64,000 nt of DNA, taken from assembly GCF_022832385.1 (NCBI RefSeq), contig NZ_JALHLE010000033.1, forward strand, positions 18,852 to 82,851, written 5' to 3'. The notes beneath the pieces are model-generated. The model did no database searches. It saw only the letters and a list, made by a program, of their open reading frames with translations, and was not told where the DNA came from. A program made the position numbers and the translations under genes. This document shows, piece by piece, positions 1 to 8,021 of the stretch. Every line of letters begins with the position of its first letter. Position 1 is the first letter of the stretch. Origin of the DNA: Novosphingobium album (ex Hu et al. 2023) (GTDB taxonomy: Bacteria; Pseudomonadota; Alphaproteobacteria; Sphingomonadales; Sphingomonadaceae).

Positions 1-1492
1 TGACATCACCCGAAACATCGTTGGCAATGATCCAGTCGGCGCCCTTGCGCTTGCGCTTTTCCTTGGCATGGGCGACCACGTGCTCGGTCTCGGCGGCAAA
101 GCCGATCAGCAGCGGTGGCCGGTCGGGCCGGGACGCGACCGTGGCGAGAATGTCGGGATTCTCGGTAAGCAAAAGCGCGGGCGGAGCCGAGCCGCGCTTC
201 TTGATTTTTTCCCTGGCGATGCTGGCCGTGCGCCAGTCGGCCACGGCCGCCACCATCACGGCGATATCCGCCGGCAATGCGCGCTTCACCGCCTCCGCCA
301 TCTGGAGCGCACTTTCGACGTCGACCCGTTCCACGCCCGGAGGCGTCGGCAGGTGGACCGGCCCGGCCACCAAGGTGACCCGCGCGCCAGCCTGCGCAGC
401 GGCTGCGGCAATCGCGAAACCCTGCTTGCCGGATGAGCGATTGGCGATGTAGCGCACCGGATCGATCGGCTCCCAGGTAGGACCGGCGGTCACCAGCACA
501 TGGCGCCCGGCCAGCGGTCCATCCACGGGCACGGTACCGGCCGGGACATGTCCATATGGTTCCGGCGTGACCGCCTCGGCGTGGCGCGAGACCTGATGGT
601 TGATCGCGGCCGGATCGGTGGGCGGCGCACCACGGGCCCCCCCCTTTTTCGCAATCAGCAGCGATCCCGCGGGAGCAGGCGCATCCTGCTGCTGAGACAG
701 GGCAGCCGGATCGTCATGCCCGAACGTGATCGCCTTCTTCGCGCGTTGCAGCCCGCGCGAGATCATCGAGCCGGAAAGACCGCCCATTCCCATGCCTTCG
801 GGCGCGGCCGGTTCGGGATCCGGCTCCTGGAACTGCGGCTGCCACGCCTCCGGACGGGGCTCTGGTTCCGGCAGACGGCGGGTGTGCGGAAGCCCCGGAT
901 ACGGTTCGGGCTCCGGCGCGCTCCCCGGAAGCGGTGCCACTTCTACCGGCCCGATGCCCAGCACCCAGGCAATGCGCTGCCAGATGGCGACGGGATCGGG
1001 CAGGCGGCCGGGACCGAACTCGCCGCAGGCCATGGTGCCCTCGTCGGGTTCAATCACGTCGACACCGGCATCGCGCAGCACCTGCACGTTGCGCATGGTC
1101 GCTGCGTGCTGCCACATACGCACGTTCATCGCCGGCACGGCCATCACCGGCTTGTCGGTCGCCAGCAGCATCGTCGTCGCCAGATCGTCGGCAATGCCCG
1201 ACGCCATCTTGGCCAGAAGATCCGCCGTTGCCGGGCAGACCACCACCAGATCTGCCTGACGGCTGAGCTGGATATGGCCCATCTCGGCCTCGTTCTTGAG
1301 GTCCCACAGGGTGGTATAGACAGGATTTTCGGACAGCGCGGCAAGCGCCATGGGGGTGACGAACCTGGTGCCCCCCTCGGTCACCACGCACGTGACCTCC
1401 CCCCCTTCCTTGCGGATGGTCCGGACGAGTTCACAGGCCTTGTAGGCAGCAATGCCGCCACCCACGACCAGAAGAATGCGAGGTCCACTCAT
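1..1492 (-). CDS. coaBC: Bifunctional CoaBC (phosphopantothenoylcysteine decarboxylase / phosphopantothenate-cysteine ligase), 3' end outside window
   Basis: Makes 4'-phosphopantetheine in two steps of CoA synthesis: CTP-dependent coupling of cysteine to phosphopantothenate, then FMN-dependent decarboxylation. Read by eye from the ATG at 1492-1490 (start MSGPRILLVVGGGIAAYKA). The N-terminal flavoprotein domain covers about residues 1-183, with the PAMNxxM substrate-binding motif (VPAMNVRMW) and an ACGEFGPGR segment. The ligase domain starts near residue 325 (LAGRHVLVTAGPTWEPID, then RYIANRSSGKQG) and the reading frame leaves the window after ANDVSGD. Between them lies a linker of roughly 140 residues rich in Pro, Glu and Ala, which is unusual because CoaBC normally totals about 400 residues. 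The linker DNA holds a run of eight G (minus strand, near 640). The frame stays open and the second domain is intact, so I read it as functional. It probably follows ubiB and the membrane gene in one minus-strand group. Confidence 0.93.
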   Translation of the reverse strand, partial: MSGPRILLVVGGGIAAYKACELVRTIRKEGGEVTCVVTEGGTRFVTPMALAALSENPVYTTLWDLKNEAEMGHIQLSRQADLVVVCPATADLLAKMASGIADDLATTMLLATDKPVMAVPAMNVRMWQHAATMRNVQVLRDAGVDVIEPDEGTMACGEFGPGRLPDPVAIWQRIAWVLGIGPVEVAPLPGSAPEPEPYPGLPHTRRLPEPEPRPEAWQPQFQEPDPEPAAPEGMGMGGLSGSMISRGLQRAKKAITFGHDDPAALSQQQDAPAPAGSLLIAKKGGARGAPPTDPAAINHQVSRHAEAVTPEPYGHVPAGTVPVDGPLAGRHVLVTAGPTWEPIDPVRYIANRSSGKQGFAIAAAAAQAGARVTLVAGPVHLPTPPGVERVDVESALQMAEAVKRALPADIAVMVAAVADWRTASIAREKIKKRGSAPPALLLTENPDILATVASRPDRPPLLIGFAAETEHVVAHAKEKRKRKGADWIIANDVSGDV

Positions 1493-1529
1493 GTTCGAGG
1501 CTTGTGCAACAGCAGGCATGGTCACGCAA

Positions 1530-2741
1530 TTAATTTACGGCAGCAACCGGCGAGCGAACCGGCAATCGTACCGCAAACGCCAGTTCCGAAAGCGCGCGAG
1601 GCGCAAATACGATGCCCGCGAACATGGCCGGGGCTATCATCGCGCCCCAGTAGAAATTGTCCCAGCGCCCGGCGAGCATGAAGGCCACGCCATAGCCCGC
1701 GCTCAGCAGGAACCCGAACAGACCGCCCGGCCCCTTCATCCCGAGCCAGCCGAACGTTATCAGCACCACGGCGGGACCGGCGAGAAAATGGGGCAGCCAG
1801 CGCAAGTTGCTCGATTGGACGACATTAGCGAGCCAGCCCGGCAGGCCGCGCAACACCAGCCAGGACGCGGAATGCGGATCGGAGGGCAGCACATCACGCG
1901 CAATCAGCGAGAGATGCACCGCCATCGCCGCAAAGAACACAGCCACCAGCGCCGACCACGCCGCCGCTTCGCGCCAGTTGCGATACCATAGCGCCGTGGC
2001 CGCCATGAGCAGCACGAAGGGCAGGGTATGCTCGCGAATGGCCAGCGCCAGCGCTGCCGCGCAGAACGCGCCCGCCCAGCGCCCGTCCTGTCCGTTCGAG
2101 CCGATACGGTGCAGGCCGAACGAAAGCGCGATCAGCCCGCCCGCCCACAACTCATGCAAGGGAAAATAATGACGGTTGAGTCCCAGCGACGCTGCGACGA
2201 AGACCATTGCCGTCGCGACGCGGCGCAGGCGCGGAGCGACACCCTCCTCCCCGAACCGTCGCCACCAGGCCGCGACAATGCCCAGCATCAGCGCCAGCGC
2301 CGCCGCGATCTGGCCGGGAGTGCCAAGCCAGGCGTCGAGATAGGCCAGCGTTGGAAGGCGCACGGCAAGCCCGGGGTTGACCGGATAATCGCGCGCGCGC
2401 TGCGCGGGCACGATGAAATCGTAATAGTTCGCCCCATGCGCGATGCGGTCGATCGCCTCTTCGTAGAGCGCGATGTCCTCGTCATAGGGCTTGGCCGGAA
2501 TCCCGGCATTGGCTGCGGTGGAAACAGGTCCTTCGACAGGCCCTTGCCAAGGTGAGCGGCTGCCGGATTTGGCGACCGGAACAACCGCCGATGCCAGCAA
2601 CAGCAGTACAAGCGCGGCCAGCACAGCGCGGGCGAGACCGGGAGTCCAGTGAGCGAACCGTCCGGTTTCCACCTCGGCGGCAGGCGCGGTTGCCGCGCCC
2701 CCTTCCGCTAACTCAGGAAACTCCAGTACGTGAACGCCCAT
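1530..2741 (-). CDS. Polytopic membrane protein of unknown function
   Basis: A 403-residue protein with an N-terminal cytoplasmic stretch of about 35 residues and then many hydrophobic segments (about residues 37-55, 145-160, 180-195, 240-270, 285-305, 335-360 and 365-390). A polar loop after the first segment carries DEDIALYEEAIDRI and YYDFIVPAQRARDYPVNPG. A long loop after TM1 in a many-pass protein resembles GT-C type membrane glycosyltransferases and their DUF2029-like relatives, but I see no diagnostic motif and do not assign an activity. The ATG lies 34 nt inside the end of ubiB, which suggests translational coupling. The stop is 37 nt upstream of coaBC. No good Shine-Dalgarno precedes the ATG. 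Confidence 0.8.
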   Translation of the reverse strand: MGVHVLEFPELAEGGAATAPAAEVETGRFAHWTPGLARAVLAALVLLLLASAVVPVAKSGSRSPWQGPVEGPVSTAANAGIPAKPYDEDIALYEEAIDRIAHGANYYDFIVPAQRARDYPVNPGLAVRLPTLAYLDAWLGTPGQIAAALALMLGIVAAWWRRFGEEGVAPRLRRVATAMVFVAASLGLNRHYFPLHELWAGGLIALSFGLHRIGSNGQDGRWAGAFCAAALALAIREHTLPFVLLMAATALWYRNWREAAAWSALVAVFFAAMAVHLSLIARDVLPSDPHSASWLVLRGLPGWLANVVQSSNLRWLPHFLAGPAVVLITFGWLGMKGPGGLFGFLLSAGYGVAFMLAGRWDNFYWGAMIAPAMFAGIVFAPRALSELAFAVRLPVRSPVAAVN

Positions 2742-4273
2742 GCGACAGCACCCCCCAGGATTGCTGCTGCACCATAACCCACCCAGTGGTTACTTTGACG
2801 TTTACGCGGACCGCCGAGACCGAGAATCAGGTCAATATCGGGCAACGGCGCCTGCTCCGGCGCGCCGCCCTTCGGCGGGAACTTCTCCTCGATCCGCCGC
2901 ACCAGCGCGGGCAGGCGAGCCAGCGTGCCGATATCCTCGCGCAGCCGGTCGACGATCATCGCTTCCGGGCCGAGTTCGTCGCGGATCCAGTCCTTCACGA
3001 AGGGGCTCGCGACATCCCACATGTTGATGTCCGGATCGAGCGCGGTCGCCAGCCCTTCGACCATGACCATGGTCTTCTGCAGCAGCAGCAGGTGCGGCTG
3101 CACCTGCATGTCGAAATCGCGGGTGATCGCGAACAGCCCGTCGAGCATCTGGCCGACCGACAGTTCCGACACCGGCTTGCCCCGCATCGGTTCGCCCACC
3201 GCGCGCAACGCCGTCGCGAACTCGTCGAGGTTGTGATAGCTCGGCACGTACTGCGCCTCGAAATGGATCTCGGCCACGCGGCGGTAGTTGCCCGTGGTAA
3301 GGCCATAGAGGATCTCAGCCAGCCACAGCCGCGCCTGCCGGTTGATCCGGCCCATGATGCCGAAATCGATGGCGACGATGGTGCCGTCGGCCTGCACGAA
3401 CAGGTTGCCCTGGTGCATGTCGGCATGAAAGAAGCCGCTCGAGATCGCCTGTGTCAGGAACGTCAGCACCAGCTTGCGGGCGAGCGCCGACAGGTCGTGC
3501 CCCGCCGCGCGCAGGGCATCGAGGTCGCTCATCTTGACCCCGTCGACCCATTCGACGGTGAGCACGGAGCCGGTAGTGCGGTCCCAGTCGATGCCGGGAA
3601 CGTGGTAACCGTGAATGCCCTTCATCGCCTCGGCCAGTTCCGAAGCGGAAGCGGCCTCGCGCCGCAGATCGAGCTCGCGCAAGGTCCAGCGCTTAAGATT
3701 GTCGACCACCGCGCGCGGGCGCAGGCGCTGCGCCTCGCCGCCCAGCACTTCGAGGTGAGCCGCCGCCCACTCGTAGGTCTCGACATCGCGCGCGAACGTC
3801 TCGCGAATGCGCGGTCGCAGCACCTTGACGGCGACCTGCTTTCCGTCCGTCGTCACCGCGCGGTGGACCTGGGCGATCGAGGCCGCGCCGATGGGCTGCT
3901 CCTCGATGCTTTCGAACAGCGCTTCGATCGGCTTGCCGAAGCTGTCCTCGATCACGGCGCGGATCTGCGCAAAAGGAACCGGCGGCAGGCTGTCCTGCAA
4001 GGTCAGCAAGTTGCGCGCAGGGCCTTCGCCGACAAGGTCGGGCCGGGTCGCCAGCGCCTGCCCAAGCTTGATCGCCGCCGGGCCGATCTCCTGAAACGCG
4101 CCGGCATAATCGGGTTCCGCCCCCTGCCGCGCGCCGAACCGGGCGATCCGGCACAGCCGCTTGACCGGTGCCGGTGCATTACGGTCATTCTCGATGCCGC
4201 GCAGGGCGCCGTGCCGCGCCAGCACACGGCCCCATTTCACGAGCCGGGCGATATGAGTGATGGGCCGCGTCAC
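2708..4273 (-). CDS. ubiB: UbiB, ABC1/ADCK-type atypical kinase/ATPase for ubiquinone biosynthesis
   Basis: UbiB proteins are ATP-dependent accessory factors of coenzyme Q synthesis at the inner membrane. I start it at GTG 4273-4271 (MTRPITHIARLVKWGRV), 10 nt after the ubiE stop, with GGAAGG about 15 nt upstream. This gives 521 residues, close to the family length of about 500-550. An upstream in-frame ATG lies inside ubiE and would add 29 residues without similarity. Visible family marks are KLGQALATRPDLV (the KxGQ motif), IGAASIAQVHRAV (A-rich loop), HADMHQGN and IDFGIMGRI (kinase catalytic and metal-binding loops). The C-terminus has one or two hydrophobic segments (YGAAAILGGAVAWAFTYW), as expected. 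Downstream of ubiE in the usual proteobacterial order. Confidence 0.95.
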   Translation of the reverse strand: MTRPITHIARLVKWGRVLARHGALRGIENDRNAPAPVKRLCRIARFGARQGAEPDYAGAFQEIGPAAIKLGQALATRPDLVGEGPARNLLTLQDSLPPVPFAQIRAVIEDSFGKPIEALFESIEEQPIGAASIAQVHRAVTTDGKQVAVKVLRPRIRETFARDVETYEWAAAHLEVLGGEAQRLRPRAVVDNLKRWTLRELDLRREAASASELAEAMKGIHGYHVPGIDWDRTTGSVLTVEWVDGVKMSDLDALRAAGHDLSALARKLVLTFLTQAISSGFFHADMHQGNLFVQADGTIVAIDFGIMGRINRQARLWLAEILYGLTTGNYRRVAEIHFEAQYVPSYHNLDEFATALRAVGEPMRGKPVSELSVGQMLDGLFAITRDFDMQVQPHLLLLQKTMVMVEGLATALDPDINMWDVASPFVKDWIRDELGPEAMIVDRLREDIGTLARLPALVRRIEEKFPPKGGAPEQAPLPDIDLILGLGGPRKRQSNHWVGYGAAAILGGAVAWAFTYWSFLS

Positions 4274-4283
4274 GACGAGTAGC

Positions 4284-5015
4284 TCAGACCTTCCAGCCCG
4301 AGTGAATCGCCACCAGTCCGCCCATGATCGGCTCGACTTTCGTGTGCCTGAACCCGGCATTGCGGATCATCGCCTCGAATTCGGGCATCGGCGGAAAGCG
4401 GCGGATCGATTCGATCAGGTAGCGATAGGAGTCCGCGTCGCCGGCGATCATCTGGCCGATCTTCGGCACCAGCTTGTGCGAATAGCTGTCGTAGACTTCC
4501 TTGAAGCCCGGCCATTCAGTGGTCGAAAATTCGAGGCAGAAGAAGCGCCCGCCATACTTCAGCACGCGAAACGCCTCGGCCAGCGCCTTGTCGATATGCG
4601 TGACGTTACGGATGCCGAAAGCGATCGTATAGGCATCGAAGAAACGGGCCGGAAAGCTCAGCTCCTCGGCATTCTGGCGCGACCAGACGAGACCATCGAT
4701 GCCCCGCTCCATCGCGCGTTCGATGCCGACGTCGAGCATGTCCTGATTGATGTCCGACACCGTGATCGATGCGCCGTGCTTTTCCATGCGAAAAGCGATG
4801 TCACCGGTCCCGCCCGCCATGTCGAGGATCTGCTCGCCCTCGCGCGGCTTCACCCGGCGCACGAACTTGTCCTTCCACAGACGGTGCATGCCGGCCGACA
4901 TGGCATCGTTCATCACGTCGTACTTGCGCGCGACGGAGGAGAAGACCGCGCCGACGCGCTGCTCCTTTTCGCCGGCGTCGACCTCTTCATAGCCGAAGGA
5001 AACGGTTTCGCTCAT
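4284..5015 (-). CDS. ubiE: UbiE, bifunctional demethylmenaquinone/demethoxyubiquinol C-methyltransferase
   Basis: SAM-dependent C-methyltransferase of ubiquinone (and menaquinone) synthesis. The ATG at 5015-5013 gives MSETVSFGYEEVDAGEKEQ and 243 residues, the normal size. Longer in-frame extensions upstream are GC-rich noise. Motifs: VFSSVARKYDVMNDAMS near residues 24-40, the SAM-binding glycine loop ILDMAGGTGDIAF, the acidic loop at ITVSDINQDML, YTIAFGIRNVTH (the family's IAFGxRN motif) and RVLKYGGRFFCLEF. It ends 10 nt before ubiB, so the two are almost certainly co-transcribed. A 107-bp region separates it from the divergent TetR gene. Confidence 0.96.
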   Translation of the reverse strand: MSETVSFGYEEVDAGEKEQRVGAVFSSVARKYDVMNDAMSAGMHRLWKDKFVRRVKPREGEQILDMAGGTGDIAFRMEKHGASITVSDINQDMLDVGIERAMERGIDGLVWSRQNAEELSFPARFFDAYTIAFGIRNVTHIDKALAEAFRVLKYGGRFFCLEFSTTEWPGFKEVYDSYSHKLVPKIGQMIAGDADSYRYLIESIRRFPPMPEFEAMIRNAGFRHTKVEPIMGGLVAIHSGWKV

Positions 5016-5122
5016 GCGCGGGGCTTTAGGCGGATTCGCGCCCGGCGCAAAGGGAGATACGGCAGTTGATCCGCCACCCATGCGAACTTGCCGGGGTGGG
5101 CACGGCCTCTTAAGCCTTGGCC

Positions 5123-5686
5123 ATGGACGAAAAGCGCGAACCCAGGCGGCGGAACCCCGCAAAGACGCAGGCGCGAATACTCGAGGCCGCGTTCGAGCTG
5201 TACTCCTCGCAGGGATACGCAAAGACCGGCATTCGCGAGGTGGCGGAGCGCGCTGGCGTGGCCACCTCTCTCGTGGTGCGCTACTTCGGCACCAAGGCCA
5301 CACTGTTCGAGGAATCATTGGTCCGCGCGCTCTATGCGCAAGGGTTCTTTGTGCGGTCCAAGGAAAATTTCGGCGAGGAAATGGCCCGTCTGGTAATCGG
5401 CGACGAGGAAGCCCGCATCCCGGCAATGATGGTGCTGGCGATCGCCGACCCGGAGTCGCGCGCCATCGCACAGAAAGTGACGCAGCAGATCGTTTTGCGC
5501 TCGCTCGCGGAATGGCTCGGCCCGCCCGAAGCGGAAACGCGGGCACTCGCGATGCTCGCCCTGATGAACGGCTTCACCATCCAGACCCGGCACTTACGCA
5601 CCGGCGACGTGCCATCCGAGACGGTGCGCTGGTTCGCCCGGTCGCTGCAGGCGATTGTCGATGAGGGTGACGCGCCCGCAGGATAA
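5123..5686 (+). CDS. TetR/AcrR-family transcriptional regulator
   Basis: A 187-residue one-component repressor-type regulator. The start is ATG 5123 (MDEKREPRRRNPAKTQ); a TTG two codons upstream is less likely. The TetR N-terminal helix-turn-helix runs over about residues 14-60: QARILEAAFELYSSQGYAKT, then IREVAERAGVATSLVVRYFG. The Y/F-F-x-T-K element (YFGTKATLFEESL) follows. The C-terminal part is the variable ligand-binding and dimerisation domain (TetR_C type). It is followed in the same direction after 101 bp by a molybdopterin oxidoreductase, and the spacer holds a perfect 12-bp palindrome, so it probably controls that gene. The ligand is unknown. Confidence 0.9.
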   Translation: MDEKREPRRRNPAKTQARILEAAFELYSSQGYAKTGIREVAERAGVATSLVVRYFGTKATLFEESLVRALYAQGFFVRSKENFGEEMARLVIGDEEARIPAMMVLAIADPESRAIAQKVTQQIVLRSLAEWLGPPEAETRALAMLALMNGFTIQTRHLRTGDVPSETVRWFARSLQAIVDEGDAPAG

Positions 5687-5693
5687 GCCCCGC

Positions 5694-5721
5694 TTGCCTC
5701 GCGCCCGGCCCTCGTGATAAT
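5694..5721 (+). promoter_or_regulatory. Candidate sigma-70 promoter for the molybdopterin oxidoreductase
   Basis: TTGCCT at 5694-5699, a 16-nt spacer, then GATAAT at 5716-5721. It would start transcription near 5728, exactly where the palindrome begins. This is a match by eye only. Confidence 0.4.
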
Positions 5722-5727
5722 TGGTAC

Positions 5728-5739
5728 AAGTGTACACTT
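5728..5739. promoter_or_regulatory. Perfect 12-bp palindrome, candidate TetR operator
   Basis: AAGTGTACACTT is identical to its reverse complement. It lies between the TetR gene and the oxidoreductase, about 50 bp before the ATG, and would overlap the predicted transcription start. A bound repressor there would block initiation. Confidence 0.55.
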
Positions 5740-5741
5740 AT

Positions 5742-5762
5742 GGTCCGGCCACGATCCGGACC
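5742..5762. promoter_or_regulatory. Inverted repeat in the oxidoreductase leader
   Basis: GGTCCGG, 7 nt, then CCGGACC: seven perfectly paired bases only 2 nt after the 12-bp palindrome. It could form a stable hairpin in the mRNA leader or be a second binding site. Confidence 0.4.
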
Positions 5763-5787
5763 GGGGTGCAGAGGAGAGGCAAGGACC

Positions 5788-7887
5788 ATGGCAACCCGGT
5801 CGAGCGAATTTGGCAGCATTGAAGCGCAGCCCGTTCCGATCCCACTCGAAGAGGGCGACCGCGTCGAGCTGAAGCGAACATACTGCAAGGTCTGTATGAC
5901 CAGCTGCGGCCTCGTCGCCGAAGTCGCCAACGACGAGAAGATCCTCAAGGTCAAGGCCGACACCCGGCACCCGATCACGCAGGGCTACAGCTGCCCCAAG
6001 GGCCGCGCCACCGGCCAGCTCCATCACCTCGACAACGCCATCACGAACCCGCTCATGCGCAAGAACGGCAAGCTCGTCGAAGTCTCGTGGGACGAGGCGC
6101 TAGACGATATCGGCGCGCGACTGCGCAAGGTGATCGACGCGCATGGGCCGGATTCGGTGGGCATGTATTTCGGCAGCGGGCTCGGGCTCGATTCGGCCGG
6201 CTATTCCATGGAAGAGGCGTTCTACGCCGCGTTGGGAACCCCACCCAAGTTCACTCCGCTGACCAACGACACCACTGCCAAGGTGATGATCGCTGGCGCC
6301 ATGGCGAAGTTCTACGGCATCAATCCCAAGACCGATTACGACAACTGCCAGATGGTGCTTTACGTCGGCACAAACCCGATGGTCAGCCACGCGCACAACA
6401 CCGGCATGTTCAAGCCGGGCAACTGGCTGAAGGCGATCAACAAGCGCGGGGGTGAAGTCTGGGTGATCGACCCGGTCCGCACCGAGACCGCCGATTTCGC
6501 GAAAGGCCACATCGCCGCCTATCCCGGCCGCGACTATGCGGTGCTCGCCTGGGTCGTGCGCGAGATCCTCGCCGACGGCCCCCTCGATCCGCGCCAGCCG
6601 GTGAAGAACCTCGACCGGCTGCGCGGTCTGCTGGCGGACTATGACCGCGCAAAGGCCGCAGAAATCGCAGGCGTGCCCGAGGAACAGCTGCAGGACCTGC
6701 TCGATGCGATCCGCCGCCGCAAAATCGTGGCGATCGAGACCGGCACCGGAACCGGCATGTCACCCGGCGGCAACCTGACAGTCTGGTTCGCCTGGCTGAT
6801 CATGATCCTGACCGGATCGATGAACGTGAAGGGCGGCTTGTGGATCCATCCCGGCGCGATTTTCCCGTTCGACCAGTTCGTGGACCACTTGCCCTTGCTG
6901 GAAAGCGCCTTCACCCCCGGCTCACACGTACGGCCGGACGTGAAGGGCATCCTTGGTGACTGGCCCTGCGCGGTGCTGCCGCAGGAGATCGAGCAGGGCT
7001 ACATGCACGCGCTGTTCAATTTCGGCGGCCACCTGTTCCGCTCATTCCCCGATACGAACGCGTTGCACGCCGCGCTCCCCAAGCTCGACCTGCTGGTCAG
7101 CACTGAGATCACCCACAACGAGCTCAGCGAATACTGCACGCACATCCTGCCCACCAAGAACACCGTGGAGCGCAACGAGTTCACCCGCTGGGACACGCTC
7201 AACTGGAGCGTGAACCTCCAGTACGCTCCGGCGCTGGTCAAACCGCAGGGCGAGCGGCGCTCCGCCTGGTGGGTAATTTCGCAGTTCATGCGCCGCGCCG
7301 ATCTGCCGCTGCCCAACCACGTGCCCACCGAACACAGCGACGAAAACGACGAGCTGATGCAGTCGATGCTGCTCACCCATGCCCGCTGTTCGTGGGAGGA
7401 ACTCAAGGAAAAGCGCGTGGTCGAATTCCCGCGCGAACTGCCCGCGCCGTGGGTCGACCGGTTCTTCGAACGCAATGGCGGCTGGGAACTCGTGCCGGAC
7501 GAGCTGGAAGCACAATGGCGGCAGTTCCGCACGGAGGACGAGGCGCAACTCGGCAAGCCGAAGCCACTGGTCTACACCTCGCGCCGCCAGCGCAGGAAGT
7601 TCAACGGCCAGATGGGCTTCCTCGGCGAGATAGCCGATTGCCTGATCCACCCCGACACCGCTGCTGAACACGGCATCGCCGACGGGCAACAGGTCCGCGT
7701 ATCCAACAAGTCTGGCGAAATCACGGTGACCGCGAAACTCGATCCGACGATGCGGCCGGGCGTCTGCTCGATCCCGCACGGCCACCGCGACGCCAACGTC
7801 AACAACCTGACCAGCACGCACGACATGGACCCGCTGGGCGGCATGGCGCTCTACAGCGCCGTGCCCATCGAGATCGAACCCGCCTGA
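5788..7887 (+). CDS. Molybdopterin-dependent oxidoreductase (DMSO reductase superfamily), substrate unknown
   Basis: A 699-residue cytoplasmic-type catalytic subunit with no Tat signal. The start is ATG 5788, preceded by GAGGAGAGG. An N-terminal 4Fe-4S site is visible as C33-x2-C36-x3-C40 (YCKVCMTSCG) and C69 in YSCPKG; the CPKG lysine is typical of the FdhF/Nap branch. The central molybdopterin domain follows (WDEALDDIG, GTNPMVSHAHNTG, WVIDPVRTETA). The C-terminal dinucleotide-binding domain ends in HGHRDANVNNLT and DPLGGMALYSAVP. At the position of the Mo-ligating Cys/Sec of formate dehydrogenases (98 residues after the fourth cluster Cys in FdhF), this protein reads TTAKVMIAG with Met167. 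A formate dehydrogenase or nitrate reductase role is therefore not supported. It has no electron-transfer partner gene beside it. Regulation by the upstream TetR protein is likely. Confidence 0.88.
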   Translation: MATRSSEFGSIEAQPVPIPLEEGDRVELKRTYCKVCMTSCGLVAEVANDEKILKVKADTRHPITQGYSCPKGRATGQLHHLDNAITNPLMRKNGKLVEVSWDEALDDIGARLRKVIDAHGPDSVGMYFGSGLGLDSAGYSMEEAFYAALGTPPKFTPLTNDTTAKVMIAGAMAKFYGINPKTDYDNCQMVLYVGTNPMVSHAHNTGMFKPGNWLKAINKRGGEVWVIDPVRTETADFAKGHIAAYPGRDYAVLAWVVREILADGPLDPRQPVKNLDRLRGLLADYDRAKAAEIAGVPEEQLQDLLDAIRRRKIVAIETGTGTGMSPGGNLTVWFAWLIMILTGSMNVKGGLWIHPGAIFPFDQFVDHLPLLESAFTPGSHVRPDVKGILGDWPCAVLPQEIEQGYMHALFNFGGHLFRSFPDTNALHAALPKLDLLVSTEITHNELSEYCTHILPTKNTVERNEFTRWDTLNWSVNLQYAPALVKPQGERRSAWWVISQFMRRADLPLPNHVPTEHSDENDELMQSMLLTHARCSWEELKEKRVVEFPRELPAPWVDRFFERNGGWELVPDELEAQWRQFRTEDEAQLGKPKPLVYTSRRQRRKFNGQMGFLGEIADCLIHPDTAAEHGIADGQQVRVSNKSGEITVTAKLDPTMRPGVCSIPHGHRDANVNNLTSTHDMDPLGGMALYSAVPIEIEPA

Positions 7888-8021
7888 TTCTGGACGTTTC
7901 GTTACCTCCAGAACCGTGTTCGTCCGTTGCAGACCTTAGCGTTTCCTTAGCCACATCCCGCTAGACCGGAAGGCTACCGCAGTCTGCCTGCAGACTGGGA
8001 TAAAAGCAGGGTCCGGTCCTT

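Noticed and set aside
2552..4282. A 576-codon plus-strand frame opposite ubiB
   Set aside because: Antisense shadow; ubiB motifs are clear on the other strand.
4284..5546. A 420-residue version of UbiE
   Set aside because: The added 177 residues are GC-rich noise crossing the divergent TetR gene. MSETVSFGYEEV at 5015 fits the family.
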